Shown in pieces: positions 17,601 to 26,200 of a stretch of DNA of 64,000 nucleotides (positions are counted from its first letter, which is position 1; the number at the start of each line of letters is the position of its first letter). This stretch comes from Spirochaetota bacterium. GTDB taxonomy: Bacteria; Spirochaetota; UBA12135; COTS27; JAFLEE01. The notes below the pieces were generated by a model. It was given only the letters and a program-made list of their open reading frames with translations, did no database searches and was not told where the DNA came from. The stretch lies in NCBI GenBank assembly GCA_017302015.1, contig JAFLEE010000014.1, positions 17,820 to 81,819 of the forward strand. The letters run 5' to 3'. A program made the position numbers and the translations under genes.

Positions 17601-18749
17601 GGCTTATTGTTCGAGAATTCTGTCGGAAAAGGCCGGGTGCGCTACCTCGCCGCCGCCCCCGCGGGCACCTGGGGGCGCGCGGCCATGGACCGCGCCTTGG
17701 CGGGAACCACCCGCATGGGGGAACTCCTCCAAACCAACGGCACGCGGCTGGCCCAGAGCGAAATCCAGTCTATCGACCGCGGCGACACCCGATTGTTCTA
17801 CGCCGTGGCCTGGGGGCCCGAACCCCAACGCGCCCGTATGCGCCTATTCCAAACGCCCGGGGACCCTTTTTACATCGTCGACTGGGTGGCCGGCGAGGCG
17901 TACCCCTCGCCTTCTGGGAAACTCGCCTGGACGAAGTCAGAGGCATCCAACGGCATCGAGCTGATCCTGCCTTCCCAGACGCGCGCGGTGATCCTCGCCC
18001 AGCGCGAAGAGCCCAAAGGGCTCCCCTGGGTCCGCCCGGCGGCCCTCGACGCGCGCTTCGAGAAGGCCCGGCGCGAGGAGGCCGCCTGGAAGGCGGGGAG
18101 CAAATCCGATCTCGAGGACCGCGACCGCAAGGCCGCCGAAGCCAGGCGCTACGAGGGGGTGCGGGAAGCGAAATGCTTTGCCATCGATCTTTCGCGCCAG
18201 GCCAATATGGGATTCCGCGACGAGGTGGAGGGCGACAAGAAAGGCGGCTGGTTCGACCAAGGGGCCAACGACCTGCGGGCCATGGCGCCCGGGCGGCGTA
18301 CCTTCTCGGGGGTGCCATTCCAGATCCTGGATCCCGGGGAGCACGATGGGAAAGCCGTGCTCGTGCTCGGGGGGAAACCGAGGGCCTACCTGCCCGAGCG
18401 GGCGACGGGGATCCCGGTGGGGCGCCCCGCGTCGCGGTTCTATTTCCTCCACACCGCGGGCTGGGACGATGGGGGCGCCGTCCTCTCCTACATCATCCGC
18501 TACGAAGGGGGGTCCTTCCTCGAGGTCCCGGTGCGCTTTGGCGTGGAGATCGGGGGCTGGTGGGGCCCGAAGGAACTTCCCTCCGCGAAGATCGCCTTCG
18601 AATGCGCCAACGCCGTCTGCCCGCGCGTCGGGCTTTATTGCTTCCGATGGGAAAACCCGAAACCCGGGTTGAAAGTGGCCTCGATCGACGTGGTGTCCGC
18701 CATGGGGGGCGCCGTCCCCGCGGTCGTCGCCATCACCGGGGAGGAATGA
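14643..18749 (+). CDS. Large secreted multidomain glycoside hydrolase (GH42-like catalytic core)
   Basis: 1368 residues from the second of two nearby GTG codons (14637, 14643); the agagg ribosome site fits the second. Signal peptide at 1-17 (R-S-I-L-C-I-L-S-L-F-A-L-A-A-A). Residues 20-190 look like a CBM4/9-type jelly roll (N-G-S-F-E-Q-D-A-W near 27-35), followed by a second beta domain (200-360). The TIM-barrel core spans roughly 395-800, with F-V-Y-E-L-F-N-E-S ending at E569 (acid/base) and V-V-N-H-E-L giving E737 (nucleophile). Residues 840-1010 resemble the GH42 trimerisation/amidotransferase-like fold. The last 250 residues are beta-rich and could bind carbohydrate. Third in line after AraC and the LVIVD protein. 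Exact GH family and substrate not assignable. Confidence 0.75.
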   Translation: MRSILCILSLFALAAAVEPVPIALPNGSFEQDAWDGDRGLPTGWTPAPMNEFAICALDPTTRHGGGSSLHLKDAHTGQANEGLSYALPPKQVEAVLGKTLRLRGWVRQKFSKTGGNVFLGIMVKTRDQRWILQKAGPDGEGESPWGEYAVRHAIPRNAELVRIVLACAQGWGNMAEAWFDDLSMAYEETEAPVARAKSGSRVDVYDDSFPSQWRKASWGGLTVEETEIDPLEGSKRLRVRAAAGTKAYSGWRIFTEAINRMASFTAYRENGGYLEFAVRPMPPIQVAWIAEKGAAPPVPIRDYASPLERGWTRVRIPLQKLMRPEGGERLAGLMFQCSAAPEGEETSFDSMAIACDRENLAAPTALPEGIRAALEAIEGPAVPFTRDDFERPEIREGTFYWKGRPHFFAGPWHYDNDTDFKGPATHREGYGAAGYGETVLDAAQAKTLGFTSLQLSSAPNTPLILGLDGPIIPRDIERTQFYPGFLKGLSGMPFVLDYAWIWGLEKLDLVGEGRLPADILQQNRGWHAFIPFCPEHPKGREIYRRYFQSGVRSARANGGNPFVYELFNESSYQCRCRYNRAAFAVRLRARWGSIAAANEAWKSRFADFDQAAATEPLEKCPGLFVDWLQFTGDRYVEVLEEGKKAIRELDGRPRVYFTEQASIPNYLSASGASMDYRKIAAALDLVCVEGGVPFGSSRQTKALSDFEAVIDNQGIQYSLYLDMATALAKGKPVVNHELYCGRFEDGLRVPSRRSDLLTSLWNEMIHGSSASYFYVWDKRSFDWKTPEEAKQNVLQGGYKAFSLLNPYAYPAQAHLGIRDFHDEMERLGALVLPGKRIRGRVGFLISYASLRQAAITQAPTLRLARELYQTILESHLPLEVVYEEDFTAKAPFEAVVAPFLDHRLEQTPARLTGFAEAGGLVVVSAGALGFDEYGRPEDASGLLGVRRGESRLTATWGSGDPVQSLKETYDATPLTAKVLLESREGRGLLFENSVGKGRVRYLAAAPAGTWGRAAMDRALAGTTRMGELLQTNGTRLAQSEIQSIDRGDTRLFYAVAWGPEPQRARMRLFQTPGDPFYIVDWVAGEAYPSPSGKLAWTKSEASNGIELILPSQTRAVILAQREEPKGLPWVRPAALDARFEKARREEAAWKAGSKSDLEDRDRKAAEARRYEGVREAKCFAIDLSRQANMGFRDEVEGDKKGGWFDQGANDLRAMAPGRRTFSGVPFQILDPGEHDGKAVLVLGGKPRAYLPERATGIPVGRPASRFYFLHTAGWDDGGAVLSYIIRYEGGSFLEVPVRFGVEIGGWWGPKELPSAKIAFECANAVCPRVGLYCFRWENPKPGLKVASIDVVSAMGGAVPAVVAITGEE

Positions 18750-19190
18750 AGCCGAACCGAAACCGGGCCCGGCAAGGATCGATGGGGCAGCCGCCGATCC
18801 CATTAATTGTATACTTTTACGGCAGAATCCCCCGGCTCGCAAGGCGAACCATGACCCGATGCTTGGATGCGATCGACCTCGGATCGTTCGCTCTTCCCAA
18901 GCCCTGGTGATCCCACGGATACGAATCCGCGACGGGGCTGCACGAAAAGCACACCGCCAAGCATCTCACCCATGGCTCATTTCGAATTTATCCACCCGAA
19001 CACCCGCGGTGTTCGCCTTCCGAAATCGATCCCGCTCGGAGCATGCGGCGCGGCGGGAAGCCGCTGGGTTCGCGCCCGACGCGCGGTCGCGAACGAGGCG
19101 ACGGTTTCATCCCATCGACTCCACCGTCCGTGAGCTTCCAACCCCTCCCTATGCCCGTGTCAAAACCCCTCATTCGGTAGGCCCACGAAG
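18750..19190. other. Gene-free stretch of about 440 bp
   Basis: Short plus-strand frames with no coding character. A ttgtatactt segment at about 18807-18816 is promoter-like but no gene starts nearby. Nothing else recognised. Confidence 0.4.
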
Positions 19191-19826
19191 ATGTGGAATG
19201 ATCTCGACCCGCCTTGGAAAGATTGCTTCGATTTGGCATGGCTTTCATTCAAAAAGGGCTCCATCCCCATCGGCGCGGTCATTGTCAACGAAACGAAAAC
19301 ACGCGTCGCCGGAGGAAGGAGCCAACAATACGAAAAAGCGGGCTCTCCCGGGGAAATCGTCAACCATAAATTGTCCCACGCGGAATTGAACGCCTTGCTG
19401 AAGGTGGGCAAAGAAGAGCATCCGGACGTTCGGCATTACGCCCTCTACTCCACCATGGAACCCTGCCCGTTGTGCTTCTGCGCAATCGCGATGTCCGGGA
19501 TCAGGCGAATCGAATACGCCGCCAGGGACGGTTACGCGGGGGGCGTCGAGATCAACCGCCTTAGCGGATACATCGCCGCGAAGAAGATCGAAGTTTCCGG
19601 TCCATACGGCGAAATGGAGGCGATCCAATTGACGATCCAAAGCGTCTTCGAATATCGCCGGGGGCCCTCGGAAAAATTATTGTCGAAATGGAGCGAGGAT
19701 TCGAAGGCGGCCGTCGACCTCGCGAAAACGTTGTTTCACGAAGGGACACTCCTCCGCTTCGCGGAAAAAGACCTGGAAATGTCGGTCGTCTATGATTTTC
19801 TTTGCGGGAACCTCAAGAGGCGCTGA
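19191..19826 (+). CDS. Cytidine/deoxycytidylate-deaminase-fold enzyme (TadA/guanine-deaminase-like)
   Basis: 211 residues. The zinc site is complete: H63-A-E65, and P91-C92-P-L-C95 within M-E-P-C-P-L-C-F-C-A-I-A, the arrangement of CMP/dCMP deaminases, TadA and guanine deaminase. The length is greater than TadA (about 160), with an extra helical C-terminal 60 residues. The HAE is followed by L-N-A-L rather than the usual M-x-A-I. A specific substrate cannot be read off. It stands alone between a gene-free stretch and the convergent sulfatase gene (10 bp apart at their 3' ends). Confidence 0.75.
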   Translation: MWNDLDPPWKDCFDLAWLSFKKGSIPIGAVIVNETKTRVAGGRSQQYEKAGSPGEIVNHKLSHAELNALLKVGKEEHPDVRHYALYSTMEPCPLCFCAIAMSGIRRIEYAARDGYAGGVEINRLSGYIAAKKIEVSGPYGEMEAIQLTIQSVFEYRRGPSEKLLSKWSEDSKAAVDLAKTLFHEGTLLRFAEKDLEMSVVYDFLCGNLKRR

Positions 19827-19836
19827 TTCCCTCCCC

Positions 19837-21078
19837 TCATTCCTCCTTCTCGAGGTTCTTCCCGAACCTGCCCCAACCCTCCTCCGGCTCGGGGCACGGC
19901 TTGATCATGGCGAGGTATTCCGCCAGATGACGCCGATGCTCGGCCAGGATCCCGGCGTAGGCCGTCTCCGAAGCGAGGTCACGGGATTCGTGGGCATCCT
20001 TCGCGAGATCATAGAGGGCAACCCCCCGCCGCTGGTGCACCGACTTGTGCGTCGCGGTGCGCACCACGGTCATGACCTCGTGGATGAGGCATTCGGTCAC
20101 GTTCCAGGGGCGCCAGGCCACGGGGGGGCCATGGAGGATGGGCCGGAGACTTCGGGCATAATTCATGTCAGGCATGGCGGGCGCCCCGAAGAGGTCCAGG
20201 ATGGTGGCGGCGAGATCGACCCCGGAGACGAGATGATCGGAGGTGGAACCCGGAGCGATGCCGGGGCCGACGATGAAGAGGGGCACCCGGATGGCTTCCT
20301 CCCAGGGCACCCCCTTGGTGTAATGATTGTGCTCGCCGTTCATCTGCCCGTGGTCGGAGGAGAAGATCAGGTAGGTGTTTTCGCGGTGGGGGGATTGGCG
20401 AACCGCCCGGACCACCCGACCCACCTCCCGGTCCACCATCTCCACCATCCGGTCGTAACTGTAGCGATAATAGCCGAGATGTTCCGGACCCAGCGGCATC
20501 GGGAGGGAAGGATCATAGACCGCGGGCATCGGCGGAATTTGCCCGGCCACGTCCGCGGCGGCCTCGTATTTGGCGGGGTTTCGGGCATGGGACCAGAAGC
20601 AGATATCATGGGGATTGAGGAGCCCCACGTTCAGGAAGAACGGCCCGGCGGCGGGGCTTCGATCCTGGAGGTAGGCCTCGGCCACCCTGGCCACTTGGGC
20701 ATCGGCCAATTCCCCCACCCCGAACCCCGGGTGGAGCAGGCGGAAACTGCGCTGGACCTCCCGGTGCGGTACATGCCATTTTCCGGCATAAACGCACTCG
20801 ATCCCCCGGCCGCCCAGCCATTGGCCGAGATCGGGGATGTCCTTCTGGAGCGGATAGCCGTTGTCGAGGACCCCCGTCTCCCGGGACATGCGCCCGGTGT
20901 ACCAGGAGGTCCGGGCGGGGCAACACACGGGGTTCGTGGAAAATGAGGATGTAAACCGAATGCCCTGAGCCCGCAGCGCATCGAGGTGCGGGGTGCGGAC
21001 CCGGGGATTGCCCTCGCATTGGAGGGCCCCGTGGTATAGCTGGTCCACATGGATGAAGACGAGATTGGGGGTGCCCAC
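19837..21078 (-). CDS. Type I (formylglycine-dependent) sulfatase
   Basis: 413 residues from GTG at 21078, chosen because the sulfatase fold begins at once (N-L-V-F-I-H-V-D) and the codon lies 4 bp after the stop of the upstream gene; a longer frame to 21321 would overlap that gene. The maturation motif is N-P-V-C-C-P-A-R: C52 in C-x-P-x-R is the residue expected to become formylglycine. Other fold marks are Y-A-G-K-W-H, the metal-binding S-S-D-H-G and an N-terminal D12. No signal peptide is seen, so the protein is cytoplasmic unless the start is wrong. Activity would need a formylglycine-generating enzyme; only broken tails of such genes occur in this window. The target is probably a sulfated sugar. 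Confidence 0.88.
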   Translation of the reverse strand: MGTPNLVFIHVDQLYHGALQCEGNPRVRTPHLDALRAQGIRFTSSFSTNPVCCPARTSWYTGRMSRETGVLDNGYPLQKDIPDLGQWLGGRGIECVYAGKWHVPHREVQRSFRLLHPGFGVGELADAQVARVAEAYLQDRSPAAGPFFLNVGLLNPHDICFWSHARNPAKYEAAADVAGQIPPMPAVYDPSLPMPLGPEHLGYYRYSYDRMVEMVDREVGRVVRAVRQSPHRENTYLIFSSDHGQMNGEHNHYTKGVPWEEAIRVPLFIVGPGIAPGSTSDHLVSGVDLAATILDLFGAPAMPDMNYARSLRPILHGPPVAWRPWNVTECLIHEVMTVVRTATHKSVHQRRGVALYDLAKDAHESRDLASETAYAGILAEHRRHLAEYLAMIKPCPEPEEGWGRFGKNLEKEE

Positions 21079-21082
21079 GGGC

Positions 21083-21940
21083 CTAGGCCTCGACCTTCTG
21101 CAGCAGGTAGGACCGCATGGCATGGGTGATGAAAAGGGGCCGGCCGGCCGCGTCGAACCAGTAATGGATGGGATGGGTGGCGTCGCCCACCTGATAATAG
21201 CCCCGCAGGCTCCCGGCGCCCCACGGGATTTCTCCCGCATCCCCGAGGCGCTGGTTCTGCCCGAGGTTTCCATTTTCGTCGAGGAAGGTGAAGCTTCCCT
21301 CGGGCTTCCGCCCCCTGGCAAGGAGGACTAAGAGGTCCGCCAGGCACCAGAGCGGCCCGGGGCACGGGAGCACGTCGGAAAAACCCATGGCTCCGGAAAT
21401 GGTTTTTAATAGAGCCACCTCCCCTTCCAGCCGGATCTCCTGGACCCTCCGCAGGGTTTCACCGGCTCCCAGCGCGCTGCTCGCAGTATCGGTCCAACCG
21501 GAGAGGCCCGCCGATCCCCCGGCGATGACGAGTTCGATGCGATGGCCCCCTTGCCGGAATTCCAGGAGAGACCGCCGCTCCCCGCCCCGAAGGCCGAGGC
21601 GCAGGGTGCCGGTGGGAACGGTGCGCAGCATTTGCTGCGGATTCCTCGAGGGAACGGCCCGCACCTGCATGAACTCGAGCCCCCACTCGCCCTCCAGGAT
21701 CCCCTTCCCGGGGAGCGAAGAGGCTTCTTGGACGCGGTCCGAAATAGGTCGCAGGGAAAAATGCCCTGGCGCCCCCGCCAGGACGAGCCCCTCGGTGGCC
21801 GGTCTAGATTTCTTTTTTGTGTCGGCAGCCTTCAGGGACAAGAGAAGGGCCGCCGCGCCCATCCCGCCAATGGCCACGAAACGTCGCCGCGTCATGGGAG
21901 CCGACGCACCGGAAGGAGAAGGATTCTCAATCTTTTCCAC
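21083..21940 (-). CDS. Tat-exported protein of unknown function, coupled to the sulfatase
   Basis: 285 residues with a twin-arginine signal: T-R-R-R-F-V-A-I-G-G-M-G-A-A-A-L-L-L-S-L at about 17-36. The Met just before it (21895) is an alternative start. The mature part is mainly beta-strand, with G-G-x-R-x-x-L-L-E-F and a C-terminal A-T-H-P-I-H-Y-W-F-D-A-A-G-R-P segment that suggests a lipocalin- or jelly-roll-like binding protein. I do not recognise the family. Its stop is four bases before the sulfatase start, so the two are surely co-translated. Confidence 0.65.
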   Translation of the reverse strand: MEKIENPSPSGASAPMTRRRFVAIGGMGAAALLLSLKAADTKKKSRPATEGLVLAGAPGHFSLRPISDRVQEASSLPGKGILEGEWGLEFMQVRAVPSRNPQQMLRTVPTGTLRLGLRGGERRSLLEFRQGGHRIELVIAGGSAGLSGWTDTASSALGAGETLRRVQEIRLEGEVALLKTISGAMGFSDVLPCPGPLWCLADLLVLLARGRKPEGSFTFLDENGNLGQNQRLGDAGEIPWGAGSLRGYYQVGDATHPIHYWFDAAGRPLFITHAMRSYLLQKVEA

Positions 21941-22252
21941 GGTTCGACGATATCCTGCCCACCCCCATTATTCAACTCTTTGGATCGGCTGCGACCGATC
22001 GAAGCGCCCAGAGCCCGATTACTATAAAAGCGGCTTCGAGCGTGGCTCGGGGCGCCCATTCTTCCCCGGCACCCCCGGGGCAAAGTGGATCTTCGCGCGT
22101 CGGTTTGACGGCGATGGCCGGACGACGAGCGGGAATGCGGGGGCGGGAGAACGGATTTCACCCCTCGGCAGAATTGCCGGTGGCAAAGACCAGATCCATT
22201 CCCGGGCTCACCCGATCCCGAGGATCCCGCGGGCCCGGCGACGGAGGAGGCC
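21941..22252. other. Gene-free stretch of about 310 bp
   Basis: Lies between two minus-strand genes: downstream of AraC (22253) and upstream of the Tat protein. It probably carries the promoter for the Tat protein/sulfatase pair; ttataatt-like AT-rich bases occur at 22019-22028 (attactataa). No gene. Confidence 0.35.
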
Positions 22253-23143
22253 CTAGCGACCGGTGAAGCGCGGGAGCACCGTGCCCGAGGCGGAAAGGGC
22301 GGACGCGCCTTCCCGATTTCCCTCCCGGAAGGCCGTCGGCGTCCTCCCCGTCTGCTTCTTGAATTGGGTGGCGAAATAGCGCCCGTCCCCGAACCCGCAC
22401 CGCTGCGCGATCTCGGAGACCGGGAGTTCGCCGTGGGAGAGCAGGAAACTCGCGGCCTCGAAGCGGCGGGCGAGCAGGTAATGGTGGGGCGTGGCGCCGA
22501 GTTCCGCCTTGAAGCGGCGGATGACGTAGGTCGACGTGGTGCCGACGAGCTGGCCCAAGCGGCCCAAGGGGATCGTCTCGTGGAAACGCGCGTCGAGGAA
22601 ATCTTTGAGGCGTTGGACGAGGGGAGAATGGCGCACGAAAAGGGTGCCCGCGCCCTCGGCGAGGGTGTGGAGCACGCGGTGGACGAGATGGGCGAGATCC
22701 TTCCCCTGGCGCGGAAAAGGCGCCCGGGGATCGGCCGCCGAAAGCCCCTCGGCGAGGGCGTGGGCGCTGCGGAAGAGCGGCAGCAGCGTGGCGCCGGCGG
22801 GAACGTGGAAGATCCCCTCGAGGCGGAACAAAGAGAGGAGGAGTTCGATGCTCTCTCGTTCAAAATAGAGATAGAACTTACTGGCGAAGGCGGGCGGACG
22901 CGCCTCGTAGCGGAAGGTGGAAAAGCGCGGGAGGAGGAAGACGTCGCCCGGCCGGAGTTCGAAGGGCATTCGATCGACCACGAGGTCGGCGCTCCCGGAG
23001 ACGAGGCATTCGATGGAGGTGCGGTAGGGACGGTCCCGCTGAAAAAAATGGGCCTGGGCGGGGCTGAAACCCACCGCGGTGGGCAGGAAGGGAACGCCCC
23101 GCCAGATCTCGGGGATGCGGTAGACGATTTCATTTTGTTTCAT
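22253..23143 (-). CDS. AraC-family transcriptional regulator
   Basis: 296 residues: N-terminal cupin-like sensor (P-G-D-V-F-L-L-P-R near 84-92) and C-terminal AraC domain with L-G-R-L-G-Q-L-V-G-T-T-S-T-Y-V-I-R-R-F and R-C-G-F-G-D-G-R-Y-F-A-T-Q-F-K. Divergent from the two-gene glycosidase operon at 23247, whose promoter lies in the 100-bp gap, making that operon the likely target. Confidence 0.9.
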   Translation of the reverse strand: MKQNEIVYRIPEIWRGVPFLPTAVGFSPAQAHFFQRDRPYRTSIECLVSGSADLVVDRMPFELRPGDVFLLPRFSTFRYEARPPAFASKFYLYFERESIELLLSLFRLEGIFHVPAGATLLPLFRSAHALAEGLSAADPRAPFPRQGKDLAHLVHRVLHTLAEGAGTLFVRHSPLVQRLKDFLDARFHETIPLGRLGQLVGTTSTYVIRRFKAELGATPHHYLLARRFEAASFLLSHGELPVSEIAQRCGFGDGRYFATQFKKQTGRTPTAFREGNREGASALSASGTVLPRFTGR

Positions 23144-23172
23144 ATTTCGAACATCCAGGTTCCTCTTTCGAC

Positions 23173-23201
23173 TTGTGGGGCCATGGCCGGGTCTTTATAC
23201 T
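23173..23201 (+). promoter_or_regulatory. Sigma-70-type promoter of the 23247 glycosidase operon
   Basis: ttgtgg at 23173-23178 and tatact at 23196-23201 with a 17-bp spacer, about 45 bp before the ATG at 23247. The adjacent actata run gives partial symmetry. AraC binding near the -35 box is inferred. Confidence 0.6.
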
Positions 23202-23246
23202 ATAAAAAAGCCTATTTTTTGGCCCATCCCATCCAGGAAGGCATCC

Positions 23247-26200
23247 ATGGTCAAGCAATTTATCCTACTCCTCGCCGTCCTCGCCGGCGGGGTTTTCTCC
23301 CAAGGCCTGAAGCAAGACTTCGAGGATAGCCTCGGGGAATGGAAAACCCAGGGGGATGTGGGCCTCGTTCAGCATCCCGACGGAGGCCATTACGCCCAAA
23401 TCCGCACCGAGGGCAAGGCGACCGCGCGGCTCTTCTCGCCCACCGTGCCCCTGGGGGGAGCGAAGGCCCTCGCCGTCGCGTTCCGCTACCGCAGCACGGT
23501 GCCCCGTTCTGCGATGCACGTGGGTTCGTGGATCTGCGTCCTTTTCTACGATAAAAACATGAAGAGCTTGGGGGATGCGGGGATCCTCGCCGTACTGGCG
23601 CCCCTCTCCGCCGAGTGGCGGAGCATCCGCGAGAGTCTGCCGTGCCCGGTGGGCGCGGCGTTCGTGTCGCTCCAACCGCGCCTCCAGCAGAGCGAAGGCC
23701 GCTTCGATCTCGACGATTTATCCGCCGCTCCTGGGGACGGGGCCCCGGCGGTCGACACGGCGGGCGCGGAGAAAAGCGCGGGACCCGACCCCACGAGCGC
23801 GTTTCGAACCCTCGAAAGCTTCGTCCTGGAGAAGGGGGAGCGGGTGCTTCTTCGCGGCCAAAAGAGCGTCCTCGCCAACGAAAACCGCGGTGGGGGGAAC
23901 GCGCTGCCTTGGGTGTTCACGCTGCCCGACGCCTTCTGCGAGAATCCCGACCTGGTCTACGAAGTCTCGGCCACCATCGTCCCCGCATGGTCGACTCGCG
24001 GGGAGTCCGAGCCCCATGGCATCTTCGCCCTGGGCGCCAATATCCTCGGCCAAGACACCAATTCGTTCACGCTCATGCTCTGGGCGGGGAATAACCTGAT
24101 CGTGCGCGCCTTGCCGAACATGCTCGGGGCCCGGGCCGAGGTGCGCCAGCCCCTCGTCATCGAAGCGGGCAAGGCGCGCACCGTGCGCGCTCTGCTTTCG
24201 GCGCGGGAACTCACCGCCTGGCTCGACGGCGGCCTCTTCGGGCAGGCCCCCTCGACGCGGGACTTCACCTGGCCCAAGGGGCGGCCCTTCGTCATCGGCG
24301 GCGAGCGGGTGAACTCGGCCCCGCTCAATGGAGAAATCCAAGCATTCAAGATCGCGGTTCATGAGCCCCTCATCCGGGCGGCCTTCGCGGGAGGCCCGGA
24401 TTTCGGCTATTTCACTGGTCCCGGGCCCCATACCGTCGACCTCGCCCTCTCTGGCGGTATCGGGGCCGCGGCCACCAGCGCCATCAGCGTGCAGGATTCG
24501 GATGGCAAGCCCGTGGCCAAGCTGGCGCCGAAGGAGCGCTCGGCCGAACGCCACCGATACGCCCTTCCGGCCTTGCCGTGGGGCTATTACCGTTTGGAGG
24601 CCGAAATCTCCTACCAAATCGCGAAAAAAACCATTACCCGCGGCATCGTCCTTCTTCCGCGTGCGGTGGAGCGGGAACCGGCCGAGAAATCGATCTACGG
24701 CATGACCCATGAATACCCGACCTTCCCCGACACGGTCAACCCCGAAGTACTCGATACGGCCTTCGGGCGCATGGCGGCCCTGGGCATCCGCTGGTTCCGC
24801 GTCTGGGCGACCTGGGACCAGGTGGAGACGGTGCGGGGCGTCTACGATTGGCGGGGGGTCGATACCCTCGTCGCCGCGGCGAAGAAGCACGGCATCGAAC
24901 TCTACGTCTGCCTGCACGGGGGCACCAAAGATTTCATGATCGGCAAGCGCGAAGATCGGCGCAGGTTCGACTTCACCTACGCCGGGGCCATGTTCGAGCC
25001 CCTCATCGACGTGCCGGCTTGGCTCAAATGGGTGAGGGCCTACGCCGAACGCTACAAAGATGCCATCACGCATTACCAGATCTGGAACGAGACCGATACG
25101 CGCCTGTATTTCTGGCCCTTCAAGCCCGAGGCCTATATCGCCTTCATGAAAGACGGCGGTGCGGCGGTGAAGGCCGGCAACCCCCGTGCGCGCATCGCCC
25201 TGGGCGGCTTCTGCGCGGCCCTCGAGGATAATTTCTTCGACCGCATGACGCACACCGACAAAGACAGCGCCTACGGCCTCAAAGAGTTCTACCAGCACAA
25301 ACCCCAGCCCTATTTCGAGATCTTCGATTACCACTTCTACACCCCGGGCGAAGCCGGCCAATCGTGGGACAGCCGCACCCTGCTGGTGAAGCGCCTGCGG
25401 GATTACTTGGCGAGCCAGGGAGACGGCCACAAGCCGATCTGGAACGGCGAAACGGGCTTCGCCTCCACGGGCATCGCGGAGCGGGTGGGGAAATTGGGAT
25501 CGTGCTTCAACGTGCCGCTGCTTTCCGAACGCGAGCACGGGGCGAGGATCGTCCAGTGGCACGTGCAGTCGAAAGCCCTGGGCATCGAGCGCAATTTCAA
25601 TTACCTCTTCAATTCCGAGACCTTCGGTCCGGTGAACGACGATTTCTCCCCCAAGCCGGCCTACGCGGCCCAGGCCCAACTCGCCAACCTCCTGGGCGGG
25701 AGCGCCTATGAACGCGAGATCCAGGTCCACCCGTCCATCCGCGCTTACGTCTTCAAAGGGCCACTCGGCTATACCACCTATCTATGGACCCGAAGCGGCA
25801 GCGAGATCCTCGCCTTGGGCGGGGCCGGCGAGAAACCGAGCGCCCTCGACCTGTTCGGCAACGCGCTTCCCTGGGCGGGCGTGCTGAAACTCGGCGAAGA
25901 ACCCGTGGCGCTCCGCACCGCCGCGATCCCGACGATCTCTCCCCTGGTGCGGGTATCGGTGGCCGACGGCCTCGTCGGCGGCGAGACCTTCGCCGTGCGC
26001 ATCGAATTGCGCAATCCCTCCCAAGCCCCCTGCGAGGCGTCTTTCGGCGCGTCGATCGGCGGCGGTACGCCTACCCGAAGGGCCGTGAGCCTCGCCGCTG
26101 GGGAATCCCGCGAGGAGACGATCGACCTCCCCGGCATCGAGGGGAGGCTCCTGGTGGAGGGCGCCCTCCGCGGCGCGATCGCCCAACCCTTCCTCTTCGA

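Noticed and set aside
21079-21321. Upstream extension of the sulfatase frame (about 80 codons)
   Set aside because: Overlaps the Tat-protein gene and has no sulfatase-like residues; the GTG at 21078 fits fold and operon spacing.
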